A stretch of 64,000 nt of DNA from Aquilaria yunnanensis (GCA_039654915.1 CM077599.1:67570501-67634500), one strand, 5' to 3'. Positions 24,848-38,280 are shown, counted from the stretch's first letter. The notes: generated from the letters alone by a model not told the origin. Numbers and translations are program-made.

Positions 24848-26237
24848 TGTTAGTGTTGTGCTCAAAGCCAATTATGAGATGATTGTTCTAATAATTGTGT
24901 TTGTTGTTTTTTCTACATAGTGCAATCAAACATAATTATAACCCTAAAATAATAGTATTTTTAAACATCCCTAGTCTAGTATTATTATAGAGTGGGTTGT
25001 AATAATACATAAAGAATAGCATGTGTGGAGACCAATATGAGATATGTCGTCTATATATGGGTATAAGTTGAAGAATTTGTGTACTGGACCGACCCACCCT
25101 AAGAACACTGCATGGTTCATTATATGAATGTCATAAGTGATTCTTATAGTGGTCATGTATATATAGTCCTTTGACCTAAAGTCATCAAGGTTCCCTAGAT
25201 GTGAGTCACATGCTTTGATACTTCCCATTGTTGCTCGTAACTGAGTGATCATAAAGGAGGTCATTGGGTATGTCACATATCATGCGGAGGGTTTTTGTAT
25301 GATCAAGATGAGATTTGTCCCTCCTATGTAACGAGAGTGATATCTTCAGGCTCATTGATAGAGTAAGACTAAGAAAATGTATAGTCACGCTCGAATGAGT
25401 TGATATACGAGATCAATATCATCAGTTTAAGTTAGTCTACTCGAGAATCAAGAAACTATAAATTGGGCTATACGAAAGTGACACATTCCATGTCTCCCGC
25501 TTAGTCTTGATATCTTGGACAAAGGGACAATGACATATACGAATAATGATCATAAAGGTTTAGTCGAATCATCGACTATATTATCACTTGGGTAGCAATG
25601 ATGTGTGTCTAGACATCGCTCATTGTTTATGATCATGAATATGATTTATGATCTGCCAATGTGATAGGAGCCCATTAGGTCACACACAGATAGCTAATTG
25701 GATTATTTGAGTGCATGAGCCAAATTGTTTAGGTTTTGGTTTTATAATAATTTCGGATTAATAATTGGCTTAAAGGTTGAGTCATTAATAAGGCCTAAAA
25801 TTAAACCTAATTGGATTAGGGTTTTGAAAACCATTAGGCTTAAGAGTTAAGCATCACTATATAAACATCATATAGTGAGAATTTTTACAGTTTTTGCCCT
25901 AACCTCCTTAAGGACAAAATTAGAAGTTCTGAAAAGTTCCAGTCGTACTTTTCTCTTGTCATTCTTTGGAGGACGCAAGCTAGCACTACGGGTACAAGAT
26001 GAACGCATCTAATAGGACATGGTGAAGGCGTGGTGATCCAAGAGGTTTGTGTGGATACCATAGAGAGCATGAACATGTCAACTATTCAAGTATTTATGAT
26101 TCGACTCAATTGTTAGGTGAAAGATCTCGGCAGACTAGGTATAAAAATTTCAAACACCCCATTTACTTCGCTTCACCTGGATTCTAGAGGGTTTCAGTTA
26201 TTTTCCACTGTGCTTGTTTGGCTCCCGAAACCCTACA
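24848..26237 (+). mobile_element. Solo LTR, family C, copy 2
   Basis: 1390 bp beginning TGTTAGTGTTGTGCTCAAAG and ending GAAACCCTACA, so TG...CA termini. The flanking 5-mers ACTAT (24843-24847) and ACTAC (26238-26242) differ by one base, a near-perfect target duplication. There is no polypurine tract or primer-binding site next to it, consistent with LTR-LTR recombination. It is collinear with the copies at 18807 (inverse) and 57370. Confidence 0.82.
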
Positions 26238-26486
26238 ACTACTCCTAGTCATAGACACACACAACCAACACCATAAGTGACTGAGCTTTCTTGACGCTTT
26301 TATTCGTGCCCTTTTCTCGAGTCTTGACATTTTTGTTGTTTCGATCATCTCAGCCTCTTGTTCACAGCCTCACACCACTTAGCTTAGGTTGTTTAGCCTC
26401 CTTCCTCACTTGTCACTTGCTAGAGAGCTTTCATCTTACTCCGTTAGTCATCCTTCTTCCTTTCACAAAGTGCACACAACCAACAA

Positions 26487-29007
26487 TGTCACAGGCCTTT
26501 ACCTTTAATCCCATCTACATCATATATGACCCTAGGAACCTTAAACTAACTTGGTGTTAGGCCTATGTAAATTGTCCCTTGGTGGACCTATTAGTTGATT
26601 AAATCTTTAATGCAATATCGTTTTATACTATACCTTACTATGGTTGTAAGTTAAAGACCATAAAATATTATACATATGGTACAATTGGTCAGTATTTCAA
26701 AAATATGCATTTGTATAACAATACTATTATGCACTGTGGATCGATACAAGCTACTAGGGAACATAACCAATAGTTCTATAGCATTTACTAGAGGCATATG
26801 TTTTGTATACATATATACATCATACACAAAAGTGTTGTATATATGTTAAACACTGAGAATCCCGGGATCCAATCCCACCTAAATTATACTGCCTGAAAAA
26901 GTTCACTTCAATGTCTAGGTATCCTCTGCTCTTTACCTCTATACAAAAAAGGCCAATAAGTTAGTATTCTAAGTAATTAGGAATCTATAAGAAAGAAACA
27001 TGACAACAATATACCATAGTAATTAACTTATGCACACCTGGTATCAAAATCCTAACAACTTTTCCTTTTTATGGTTGTTAGCCCCAGAGATACTGGTATA
27101 TACACACAAAACGTATAAAAGATTTAAGAACCAAAGGTTCCCAGTAATGGTTATAAACCTGCAAGAATAGTTTTATAGGGCCATGCATATTATCCATAAA
27201 TATATTAATATATGCCTCATGCACTTGAGCTCAAATCATTGTGCTAGGAAATCGTATTATTGGCCAATAATTATAGGAGTAGTTAATTCCCATAATTTCT
27301 TTACCCATTGGTCCTACAATTGACAAGTCCAACTTTTCCATGCAAACACTGCTTTTAAAGCATTTTATTATTTTCCAATATCCTTTATTTCATGCATAGG
27401 ATCGAACTATTTACTTATTTAGTGCATGTGTTAGTGCTGGCATTGTAAGCGTGAATAGTTAAGGACACCTCCCTCTCTTAAGTCCAACCAAGCCTTGGCC
27501 CATCATGGTGACCTTAGGTGCCTTAGGTTCCTAAACCATCACACTCACTATAAACTAGACCTTTTTGAGGTCTTTTTTGCCTGCATACCCAAGCTCACAC
27601 ATGCACATGTACCCTCATATGTGCTAGTTTTCTACCAAACTTAACCATATAAGCTTCTTAAATAGCCATCAATACTCAAATCATATGCTTGTTAAATTCA
27701 TCAATAAGTTAGCCACTTAATATACAAGTGTCTTAGCAAAATTTATTTAACACATAAGCATACAAATTAAATAAGCCTTATCTTAGATAACTTAGTTTGT
27801 AAGCTCAAAGTATTTGGTCTCTTTGTCTTGGTTTCAAGGCAAACTTAGGAGTCCTCTTAGTCACTTATGCTCAAGACCTATATTGATTATTTTAACACAT
27901 AAATAGATCATATTTAGGCCAATAATTAACAAATTCTCATATGGTTCAACTGGCTAAATTAACTTTTACATTGGTCTCCACATATCTGGGCCCTTAATGA
28001 TTCTTGGACCCAATGTTTTCCTTATTTTTTTTGTTAGCCTTCTACAATTAGATTAAAAGTGACAATTTTACTTATTTCCTAGCATTCTCGATCAAACAAA
28101 ACAGAACGAAACAACAAGCCAATTCATTTCTTACCCCTTCCAACCAGGACCAATTTTCCTTGTTGTTTAAGTTGTTTTTTAAAGGTTCCTATGCTTTGAT
28201 TTATCTAACAAGCACGTAAAGGAATTAATTTAAACTACAGTTACAACAGCCTTATAACTGAACTGAACCTAAAAAATTTAGAAAAGTTCAGACTATTTAC
28301 TTACTTGTCCATTTGAGTTTAAACTATAGTTCCTCATGTATCAAACCCAAGTTCTTCACCAATCCTTCTTGATTTTGATGCTTAATTCAATTGGATGAGC
28401 TAATTTGGAAGCTTTAGGTAGATGTTCATGGAGTTTCTTAAGAAGACAAGACATTTCGGTGACTGGTTGTGAAGGAAAGATATGAAATAGCTAAAATAAG
28501 CCATCACCGCCTTTTATGTCTTAAACATAAGGTGTCACACACCTAGTGCCACATTTGGCAGATGTTCATATGTTGGGTCCTTATTTGTAACACGCTAGAA
28601 ACTAAAGGACCAGCATTAACATTAAGCCGCATAGACTAAATTACATGTCCAGTCCCAGCCTTTTAGGAACATGTACTTTAGCCCCATTTTCTCTAAGAGT
28701 TACATTTAAACCACCTATGGACAATTTAGTCAATCCATAATTTCATGAAGATAGAGCGAGAATAATGAAAAATCATAATATTTCAAATTCAATATTTTTT
28801 CATGTTCTATTCAATTGTGCAATAAAAATGGGCCACTATATTAAATGACAACATGCCCAAAGAGCCACTAGACCCTTTAATACCGAGACTTGGCTTGTAA
28901 CCAAATTATCTAAAGTGCTTATTTATTAAATTAACCCGTTGCTTTGTAGTCTAAGCTTCCTGTAATTACCTAAGCCAATTAGACTTATAACTCTAAAGGC
29001 TGTCACA
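26487..29007 (-). mobile_element. LTR of a Tekay-like gypsy family, copy A
   Basis: 2521 bp from TGTCACAGGCCTTTA to GGCTGTCACA. It aligns along its length with the 3' LTR at 47707-50619, whose length is the same (about 2530 bp) once its nested MITE is removed. The purine-rich complement of the sequence just right of 29007 (GGGAGAGGGC) resembles a polypurine tract, so a little internal sequence may remain. No clear target duplication is present. It sits in the 5' part of hAT-1. Confidence 0.75.
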
Positions 29008-29843
29008 AGTAGCCCTCTCCCTACAAAGCTTGAACCAAACCAGCCAACTAGGTAAATCAGTGTGGTGTTGCCTAGTCTTAGGATATATCATTTTTGTTGA
29101 TTTTTTGTTATCTTAAAAACTAGATTAAGTTGGATACTTTTTGTTAATCTTTGGTAAAGTGCTGATTATTGATTAGGTTATAGCAGCATACCATTTTAAG
29201 CTTGCAAATGAGTAGAAAAAAAATGAAAATTTCCATTTTAAGCTTGTGAAAGAATAACATCAAACTCTTTGGCTAAGTGGCTGGATTATTTAATCAAGAA
29301 TTTTGTAAGAAAATGTCAATTTTAAGCACTTTCATTCGTAGTTTTGTTAAGTCTTTATTATGATGATATTTCAATTCATAGTTTTCATTCTTAAACATAA
29401 GGCTTACTATGTTGATAAGCAGATTACTGATTTGAGTAGATTTCTTTTAATTAGAAAGCTCATCAAGGTATTTGAGAAGGTATAAAGTCAAATACTCAAA
29501 ATGGCTTCAACAAAGGGAACAGTCATAGCCAATGTAAGTTTTTTAAATTTGTTGTTTTGTTATTAATTTTAATACTTTGATTATATAATTTTTTCCAGTA
29601 TGTTGGGGCTTGTATTTGTTAAGATTAGCCAATATGATTAGGAAACTCTATACAAAATTGTTCATAAAAGGATTTAACCAGCTTTAACCAGCTTAATATT
29701 ATTTTCTAGGGCTAATTTTTAGAAGAAAAATAAAGAGTACACATGTTTGTAGGGCTATGATGTAGAATGGCTGAAATATAAGTGGCTGCCCGTAACTGGT
29801 GCAAGTGGTTTTGTCTATAAAATACTAAGATATTTTAAGAGAA

Positions 29844-29872
29844 TGTGTGTGTGTGTGTGTGTGTGTGTGTGT
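29844..29872. repeat. (TG)n microsatellite
   Basis: About 14 uninterrupted TG units, followed by TTGTG. Located in the non-coding leader of hAT-1. Confidence 0.95.
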
Positions 29873-30018
29873 TGTGTTTGAGTGCAGGTGCCTTTCACTT
29901 AGCCAATGCATGAACATAAAATAAGAGTCATTAGGCAATATGCATAACTACCAAAATAGTGTGTTTCTTTTTTATATTGTGACCGATTTTTATTTTTTAC
30001 ATGCTTTTAATGTAGATA

Positions 30019-31239
30019 ATGGATGACAACATTGGTCCCATTAATTTGGATCCTAATGTCGATGCCATAGAAGATAATGCTTCTGAAGATGATGGTCTTA
30101 TAAATCATTTTTCCTCGTTCGTTGTAAGAGATAAAAAGGTATAAAAAAAGAGCAACAAAACAAAAAAAGAGAGCTACAAAACTCAAACCAATGAACCCAA
30201 GATCAAATGTGTGGAAGCATTTTATAAAATTTGAAGATGAAAAGGGTAATAAGAAGTGTAGGTGCAAGTATTTAGCAAAAGAATATGTAGTGGATCCAAA
30301 GAACAATGGGACAAGTCCTGCTCTTGCTCATAGTCAATCATGCATACTCAATCCTGAGGTACAAGCAAAATCACAACAAACTATTCTGTATTCTAAGAAT
30401 AATGAAGGAGAAAGGATGCTTGGTTGTTGGATGCTTGATGAAGAAGCTATTAAAAAGATGTGAGCTTTATGATTATTGTGGATGAGCTTCCATTTAAATT
30501 TGGTAAAAATGAAGGTTTTAGGCATATGATGTCTATTGCATGGACTAAGATCTGCATTCCATCTCGTCATACGATTCCTAAGGATTGCTTTGATCTTTAC
30601 TTTGATGAAAGAACTAAGTTGAAAGCTTATTTCAAATCTAGTTGTTAGAGGGTTTCTCTTACTAATGATGGACTTCTATACTAAAGGTCAATTACATATG
30701 TCTTAATACTCATTAGATAGATGATAGTTGGAAGATCTTGAATTTTTGTCCAATTACTAATCATAAAGATGAAGCAATTGGTATGGTTGTTAAGAATTAT
30801 TTGCGGGAGTGGGAAATTGATAGAGTGTCTACCAATACTGTTGATAATGCTAGCTCCATTGATGTGGTTGTTGAATATTTGAAAAAAGTAATTGTTGGTT
30901 GAGGAACTAAAATTGTCAAATGCAAATAAATTCATATGATATGCATTTCACACATTGTGAATTTGGTTGTTCATGATCAACTGAAGGAATTTTATGTATA
31001 TTTTGCTCATGTGAGGCATAAGGTATATTAGGCAATCACCTGCTAGGTTGGCTAATTTCATAAATTGTGCACAATTTTAATGAATTACAAGTAAAAATTT
31101 ATTATGTCTTGATGCAAGCACAAGATGGAACTCAACTTTTATAATGTTAGATGCAGCACAAAAGTTTAAGGGAGCCTTTACTACATATCATCTTTACGAT
31201 CTGAATTACATTATCAAATTTGTTAAGAATAATAGAATT
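30019..31239 (+). pseudogene. hAT-1 transposase, N-terminal part, broken
   Basis: The N-terminal acidic segment starts MDDNIGPINLDPN (30019). A frameshift is followed by a BED zinc finger: PRSNVWKHFIKFEDEK, KCRCKYLAKEY and, about 20 residues on, HSQSC, fitting the WKHF-CKYC-KEY-HL-SC pattern. Further along, fragments in shifting frames give ICISHIVNLVVHDQ (the C-CH--NL motif before the catalytic region) and LDASTRWNSTF with MLDAAQKF (the TRWNSTY-ML motif). The reading stops at IPT (about 31244), where element Tat-B is inserted. Stops and frameshifts are numerous. The remainder is at 42004-42828. Confidence 0.85.
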
Positions 31240-32928
31240 CCTACTGGTAGGAGACAGGCCCAATACGAAGCCTAAGAAGGCTACATCTGGGGTAAGTCCA
31301 CCACAGAAAAGCCTACCAAAAGTTATAAAAAGGAGGATTCTTACTCCATAAGGAAACCAAATCTCGAAATTATGGGATTAGCTAAAGGATTCCTATCTGA
31401 GAGCTATTTACTTGGATCTTTCCTAGCTATATAAAACCCTTCAATCGCCAAGGCATGACATTTTGATTCTCTACTATCCTGCTCCTTTCTGCTCCCCAGA
31501 AATTTGACTTAATTGTCAAAGGGTCCCCCCGAGAAAACGTCCTGGGGCTCTAACATTGTCTTCATATGTAGGATCTTGTCACGCCCCAAACTGCCCCTGG
31601 CCCATCTGGGCCCGATTATCAGATTAATGCAGCGGAAGTTATTCATACTGAAGGGGCTTTATTAGCTAGTTATGAGCACCTACGGCGTGACTCCAGGATC
31701 TATTCTGGTACTAGCTTGTTACTTAAATACTTTCAATGTGTTGTCAGGGTGCTCTCCAGGAACGAGCTAATACCTATGTGGAATTCTAGTGTTCCATTTA
31801 TGGACTTTACCACTTAGCCGGTTACACACACAAGTCTTTAGATGCCATTTCAACAAAATCCAATAAATCCAGATTCACTGGAAGTCTTCCCTTAGTTACA
31901 CACATAATCAGCAAATCATACTTGCAATTCAAGCAAAGCATACACTTAATCCATTAAGTGCATAGGATGTGTGTCCATCAAGTGTACTAATCTAATGCAT
32001 GGCAACAAAGAAGCCCATCTCATTTTCAACTTTGAAAACCACATTTATATATCCATGAGCATCAGCCAAGTCTAGTACACATAACATGAATATCCATCAT
32101 GGCATTTCATCAAAATTCATCCTAAGATAATCATGATCACAATGTGCATCTAACAAGCATCTCCTACTTGGAAAACATACCAAGGATGCTATATGTCCAT
32201 AACTAGTTAAGTTTAGGTTTTACAGACCAAGTTCATATGTCTACCCAAACTTTAACTCATAACCTGGAACTCATTCCAGCTTAATAGACCTTGTTCCCAC
32301 AACTTCTAGACTCCACAAGCCTGCACAAGGAAGTCCAAACCATTAGCTTGTTCCGCAAGTAAAATATACCACATAAGTCACTTAGAGTCAAATGAATATA
32401 TTAAGCAACACTAAACTCATACCCAACCCTTTAGAAAAACATAACGAGTACTCTAGTACTCCCTACTTGATCTATTAAGCCATCCAATCCACTTCCTGAA
32501 AAAAGTAAAGAAGGGCAGGTGAGTTATAAAACTCAGTAAGGATCCAGGTGTGAGGTAAGTAACTCATGACTTTCGTAGTCATATCCGGCTTCAAAAGCCA
32601 AAATTGTGCCAAGAACGTAATGGCAATGCCAAATTAGAATGAGGTAATCTCTCGTGACTTTCGTAGTCACATATGGCTTCCAAAGCCTATTCTTAAGCCA
32701 AGAATGTCATGACAATTAAATCCCATGCCAAGAATATCATGGCAAATAATCCTGTTCCTGCAAAGGAAAACACTAAAACAAAGAAAACACAAGATACAGC
32801 ACAATAGCAGCAACAACAACAATAATAATAATTTGAGTCAGCATGCACAAACAACAACGGTTCAGAGAAGCACACAACACACGCACTCAACCACAAGTTT
32901 TCCTGGGCAATCACTACTGCCACCCACT

Positions 32929-33003
32929 ACTGGCACCCCTGGCCAGACTGGCAGTACTGGCACCAATGGCACCCCTGGCACCACTGGCACCCCTGGCAAG
33001 TGT
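32929..33003 (+). repeat. 9-bp GGCACC-type minisatellite, collagen-like in one frame
   Basis: Repeats of CTGGCACCC/TGGCACCAC units. In the +1 frame they read GTPGQTGSTGTNGTPGTTG, a Gly-X-Y pattern; other frames give LAPLAP repeats. It lies inside an LTR, and the flanking frame is not a gene, so I treat it as repeat DNA, not a collagen-like protein. Confidence 0.75.
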
Positions 33004-33524
33004 CCAAGGCTTTAAACCTCAATTCTCCTTCTTAATCATACCACCCGTTCCCCTAGAGCTCCGAGTTACATAGTAAGTTGGCCATTCTTACTATAAACTC
33101 TAACACTTGCCTTTATATTGATTAGCTAATCAAACCATATATATATCCATAAATGCCCATTATTCATATCCATAGTTGCCGAAGCAACAATCCTCGTCCA
33201 ATATGCACTTACGTGCCCAAAGTTGCCGAAGCAATGATACCTCATCAATTATGCACTTACGTGCCCAATTATTAAACTAAGAAAGTAACATGAGCCCTCA
33301 CACAAAGAACAACTAACCCGCTGCACACCTATGGTCACTTGGTTCTATGACCATCACATAGGGGCATTTATACTCACAAACAATATCATGGAAGTACACC
33401 ATACAATAAGTGAGTAAAGGATCCTTACCACCATTGGTGTAACCTTTTGCTCATTGCCTTTACTTTGCTTTGTTTGTTGTTGGAACTTTGCCATTTCCTT
33501 AATGGACTCAACCTCACTTAAGGA

Positions 33525-34230
33525 GGTAAAGGCCCACTTAGCCTTTCTGTGAACTGAGGCCCAATTTTCTGTGGACTCAGGCCTACATTGGCCTTTTCTG
33601 GAATTCTGGCCCAACTTGGCCTTTCCAGGAACTCAGGCCCACTTGGCCTGTTAATTCCTTTTCTGGACTTGGGCCTATATTAACCTTTTCAGGATTTAGC
33701 CCATTTGCCAATAATGCCATTATGGCCCAAAATAGCCCATTTCATAATTTATGGACCAAGAACACTTGGTTTTCAATTTGGGCCTTCCTTTGAATGGCCA
33801 TACAAGCCTCGAGGCACCAAGAACACTTGGTTTCATGCCTCCAAATGCCATGTAGACTCATGGCCGAAACCTCCATCCTTGCTTTCCATGGCTTAAAAGT
33901 GCCATGCATATAAAGAGCTCTTGAGTTGAGCTCAAGAACAACAATATCCTTCCATGGCCGAAATATCCACTTGATTTCCTTGCAAAATTCCAACATGGCC
34001 AAGTCATTAGAGAGTAGCATCTAGCTCAAAATACATGAAACTACCAAGAAAAACTTGGTTCACTTACAACCTTTAAATGGCCGAAACTTGAGCTTCACTT
34101 TCTTGGAGTTCGTCTTCATCTTCTTACTCTTCATGGCTTAGAAATTCCATGCATGTAAGGAGCTCTTGAGGTGAGCTCAAGAACACCATTTTATCCATAT
34201 GGCCGAAACTTCACAAGCATTTCTTCATGG
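33525..34230. repeat. Degenerate short repeats within the Tekay-like solo LTR
   Basis: From 33525 to 33700 a GGCCCA-CTTGGCCTTTTCTGG-type unit of about 25-30 bp recurs at least four times. Between 33740 and 34230, AACACTTGGTTT, ATGGCCGAAAC and GAGCTCTTGAG-TGAGCTCA blocks each occur two or more times. The last is palindromic (GAGCTC repeated about a TTGAG centre). Confidence 0.6.
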
Positions 34231-35189
34231 GTTTTCTTTGATTTCTCACTTTGTTCTTGGTCTAGATGGGTTTAGGAGCTTGAAAGCTTCAAGAAAATGT
34301 GTTTGCATGTGCAAGAACATGTATTTCTAGCTATGGCCGAATCTTAGATGAAGAAAGAAGGAGATGGAGTTTGAAGAACACCATGGCTGGAACTTAGAGA
34401 GAAGGGAGAGCTTTTGGTGCTAGAGAGAGAGTGGAAATGAAAATGAAATGAAAGTGGGAGTGATGGCTGGTTATGCACTTGCAAATGAAAGAGAAATGAA
34501 ACTCAAATGCATTCTAAATGTGCATTAAACGTATATTCAAAGAAGGTGGGTGGTCATGGTGCTAAATGAAGTGAAATGCACCCAAAATGCATATCAAATG
34601 CATAATTTGGAGGTATGGACGAATTTTGAATGAAAAAGGTGGGAGAATAAGTCAAAAATGATGGGCCAATTGTTGACACCCAATTTCGTCCGACCATTAA
34701 AAAGAAAATTTTTTTTTAAAAAAAAAATTTTTATAAAAAAAAAAAAGAGTAATTAAAAAAATTAATTAATTATTATTTTTATTATTATTACTAAAAAAAT
34801 TTTTAGTTTAAAATACATTTTTGTTTTGTGAAGATTTGATTTAAAATAATATATGTGTGTATTTGAAAGAAAAAAAGAAAACTCCACAAAAAAAAAAAAG
34901 GCAAAATTTAAAAGTTTGAGGTAAAAATGACAACATTAAGAAGTTTCGAAAAAATTTGACAAATTCTGAAAGTTCCAGGAGCATTTGGTAGTTTGTCACA
35001 TAAAATTTTGGGCCTGCCGACCTTTCTGGCCCAAATTGACAGAAAATGACAAAATTGTCAAAATCAGAAGCTTCAGGAACTTATCCAGAGGCTGAGAGAC
35101 GTAAAGGACTAAAATTATCATTTTACCAATTTAAAAGATAAGTTTGAAATTTTTTATTAATTTATCCATCAACAGTTCAGCCAAACTTC

Positions 35190-35201
35190 CTCTATAAATA
35201 G
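35190..35201 (+). promoter_or_regulatory. TATA box of the Ogre-like LTR
   Basis: CTCTATAAATAG lies about 520 bp into the LTR and about 200 bp before the GC-rich tract, a plausible U3/R boundary. The role is inferred from position and motif. Confidence 0.5.
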
Positions 35202-35389
35202 CCCCCCAAATTTTGTGCTGAACACAGAAAAAAAATATACAGAAAGCTTAGAGCTCCGTTTTAGAAAAAAGAAAAATTACAGCCTTAGTCCCTGGCCCTC
35301 TTTCCTTTTCCCAGAAAGTCCCAAAAGTTTCTCTTCTGACGTATAGACCATCTTCTTCCTCCGTTTTCTTTCTCTTTCTTCCTTCTCCT

Positions 35390-35700
35390 TCGCTGCCCGT
35401 CGCTCCACGCCGTCCTGCCGCCGCCCATCGCTCCCCCACGCTGCCGTCGCGCCGTCCCCACGCCGTTACGCAGTCAACCGTCACTCTTCCCCGCCGTCGT
35501 GCCTCTCCCACCGTCATCTTTTTTTTTTCCTTTCTCCTTCCTCCACCGCCGTCGCTCCTCCCCACGCCGCTGTCGCTCCTGCCGTCCTGCGCCGCCGCGC
35601 CCTGCCGTCCCGTGCCACCGTCGCCGCCGTCCCCCCCTGCTGGTCGCGCTACCGCCCCGTCGCCACCCCCCCCCCCCCGCGACGCGTCGTGCTCTGTTTC
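35390..35700. other. CpG-rich island in the Ogre-like LTR
   Basis: Pyrimidine- and CpG-rich stretch with many GCCGTC and CGCCG repeats and a run of 13 or more C near 35670. It is open on both strands, giving Arg/Pro- or Gly/Arg-rich frames (+ 35499-35708; - 35474-35716). The low-complexity composition and location in an LTR leader argue against a protein gene. Confidence 0.65.
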
Positions 35701-35849
35701 TTTCCTGAGAATTCAAATTTTAATTTTAAAAGGGTAAACCCTTGTTTCACCCATCATCTTTTCAATTTCTTTCACTTTAGTCATTGACTTTTTATTTTGT
35801 TCTTGCAGAATTGATTCCTAACCCTTTTAATTTTTACTTGTTTATTTAT

Positions 35850-36610
35850 TTGTTTATTATTGTTATTATTACTAACCCTTCTTTTTATTGTTATTATTAT
35901 AACTAACTTACTAACCTTATTATTATTATGACTAACCTTATTATTATTTATTATTATAACTAACTTACTAACCTTATTATTATTATGACTAACCTACTAA
36001 CCTTATTATTGTTACCTCAACTAACTTACTAACTTTTATTTTTATTGTTATTAACATCTAACTTTACTAACTTTGCTAACTTTTATTATTGTTGTTAATA
36101 ATTAATTTAATTAATTTGGCTAACTTTTTATTATTGTTGTTAATTAATTAATTTAATTAACTTGACTAACTTTTTATTATTGTTGTTAATTAATTAATTT
36201 AATTAACTTGGCTAACTTTTTATTATTGTTGTTAATTAATTAATTTAATTAAACTTGGCTAACTTTTAATTTAATTAAAATTGACTAACTTTTTATTATT
36301 TTTGTTAATTAATTAATTTAATTAACTTGGCTAACTTTTTATTCTTGTTGTTAATTAATTAATTTAATTAAACTTGGCTAACTTTTAATTTAATTAAAAT
36401 TGACTAACTTTTATTATTGTTGTTAATTAATTAATTTAATTAAACTTGGCTAACTTTTAATTTAATTAAACTTGGCTAACTTTTATTATTGTTGTTAATT
36501 AATTAATTTAATTAAACTTGGCTAACTTTTTATTGTTGTTAATTAATTAATTTAATTAAACTTGGCTAACTTTTATTATTGTTGTTAATTAGTTTAATTA
36601 ACTTAACTAA
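35850..36610. repeat. AT-rich minisatellite in the Ogre-like LTR
   Basis: Starts with TTATTATTATTACTAACC-type units (35850-36000) and becomes a higher-order array of about 40-75 bp units of the form AATTAATTAATTTAATTAA, CTTGGCTAACTTTT, ATTATTGTTGTT. At least nine units can be counted between 36060 and 36600. The TTAATTAA cores make it strongly self-complementary. Confidence 0.85.
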
Positions 36611-38280
36611 CCTTTATTATTATTTATTTTTAAAGTGGATGGCCAAAAAACCCCACTTTATTATTATTAATTTTTCCTTTATTTGATTTATTTCATAAAT
36701 AAATAAATAAAACCTAAAAGAAGATTCTTTTGTAATTAATTACTAAGGCTAATAAAAAATCATTTTTAAAAGCCAATTATTTTTATTTTTTATTATTTCT
36801 TTAAAAATAACAAAGTTGACCTTTTATTCCTTTTTGTTAAAATTAATAAATAGAAATAATTAAATAATTCTAAAAAAATATACAAATCAATTCTTTTTAA
36901 ACATATCTTTAAAATTAAAAATTCAAGAAAAATCCAATAAAATTATAATTAAAATTAGTAATTAAATAAATAATTAAAATTTAACAAAAATTAAAAATCC
37001 ATGACCAAATGATCTGCCAGGATCCATGGCTTGGAAATATTTTTAAATAAAGTATATAAATAAACTTTTCTTTATTAAAAATAAAATTTTGGGACTAATA
37101 TATTAATTATTTTTATAATATAACTTTTTAGTTTTCTTTATTAATAAAAAGAGTAAATTTTTGGGATAATATTTTATTATATTTTACTTATTTCTTTTAA
37201 AATAATGAAAAGATATAACTTTTTGTTTCCTTTATAAAAATCTTAGTCAAATGATTTCAAAAATAACAAAAAAAAAAAAAAAAAAAAAAAGAAAACCTCC
37301 ACTTTATTTATTGTGATTTAATTTTTCTTTATTTTATGGTTAAACTCATTTCATTTAAAGAAATTAGCCATAAAAAAATATATATGAAAAATAAATCTGA
37401 ACCATGTTGTTAAGTCAAAAAAAATATATATATATTTTAGTTCATGGTATATTGGCTGGAAACTGTCTCGTGCCCGCTTTTGAGCTGCTTCACCTGGTGA
37501 AGAGGGTCTGGCTGAGTAACAACGCCCCGTACCATGATCAAAGATTTTTATTTTTAAACTCTTTGATTCCTTTAAATTAACTTCTTATTAAATAAAAAAT
37601 TAATTATTTTTTTTAATTCTTTTATAAATTGAGTAATTCTTTAAATAATAAATATCCTTCATTAAACAAGAAAAATCAGATAAGAAAAAGAAAAGAAAGA
37701 TAAGAGAAAGATAAAAATCAAAAAGATAAAGAAAAGAAAAGAAAAGAAAGAAAAGAATAATAAGATATAAAAAAGAAAGATTTTTTTTAAAATCATTAAC
37801 AAATTTAATAAAAAAGACTTATAAGTTAAACTAATAATTAATTCCATAAAATAATAATTAAATAATTAACTTTAAATTAATTTCCATATCCGGATGATCC
37901 GGCAGGATCTACGGTTTGGAAATATCAACCTTTTTTTAACTAAATAAATTAAATAAATATAAAGATAAAAATCCATATTCACAATATGAATAAAATTGTT
38001 TAAAATTTCACCAAATTCCGTGTCCAAATGACTCGGCAGAGTCCATGGTTCGGAAGTATAAAATTCTATACAAATTAATTACCAAAAATCCACATCCGAT
38101 TAATTCAGTTAAAAATTCTAGATTGAAAATTAACTGAAATTTATTTAAAAGCAAAGTGAAACAAAATTAAAATCAACTAAGGTACCAATTTTTGGGCGTT
38201 TTAACAAAGTTGTTTTAACGTAACCGTACTCCCGAACCCCCGAACTCTCGCAGACCATATTTTAGGTAACCAATCGACCT
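36611..38280. other. AT-rich 3' half of the Ogre-like LTR
   Basis: Very AT-rich, with a poly(A) run of over 20 near 37267-37290, a purine-rich GAAAAGAAAA tract at 37670-37790, and the motif GATC-GGCAG-ATC-ATGG/ACGG followed by TTGGAAATAT in diverged copies near 37012, 37890 and 38030. No gene is present. Confidence 0.6.

Noticed and set aside
30191..30463. Possible intact BED zinc finger host gene
   Set aside because: The frame is part of the hAT-1 transposase, which continues in broken frames to 31239 and after the Tat-B insertion at 42004.
32725..33073. Possible collagen-like protein gene
   Set aside because: The Gly-X-Y pattern is confined to a short minisatellite inside an LTR, with no start context or conserved flanking protein.
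35474..35716. Arg/Gly-rich or Pro-rich open frames on both strands
   Set aside because: They follow from CpG-rich low-complexity DNA in an LTR leader; no domain, no codon structure, and open in several frames.
36050..36610. CRISPR-like array
   Set aside because: Units are variable, AT-rich and contiguous without unique spacers, in a plant LTR; it is an ordinary minisatellite.
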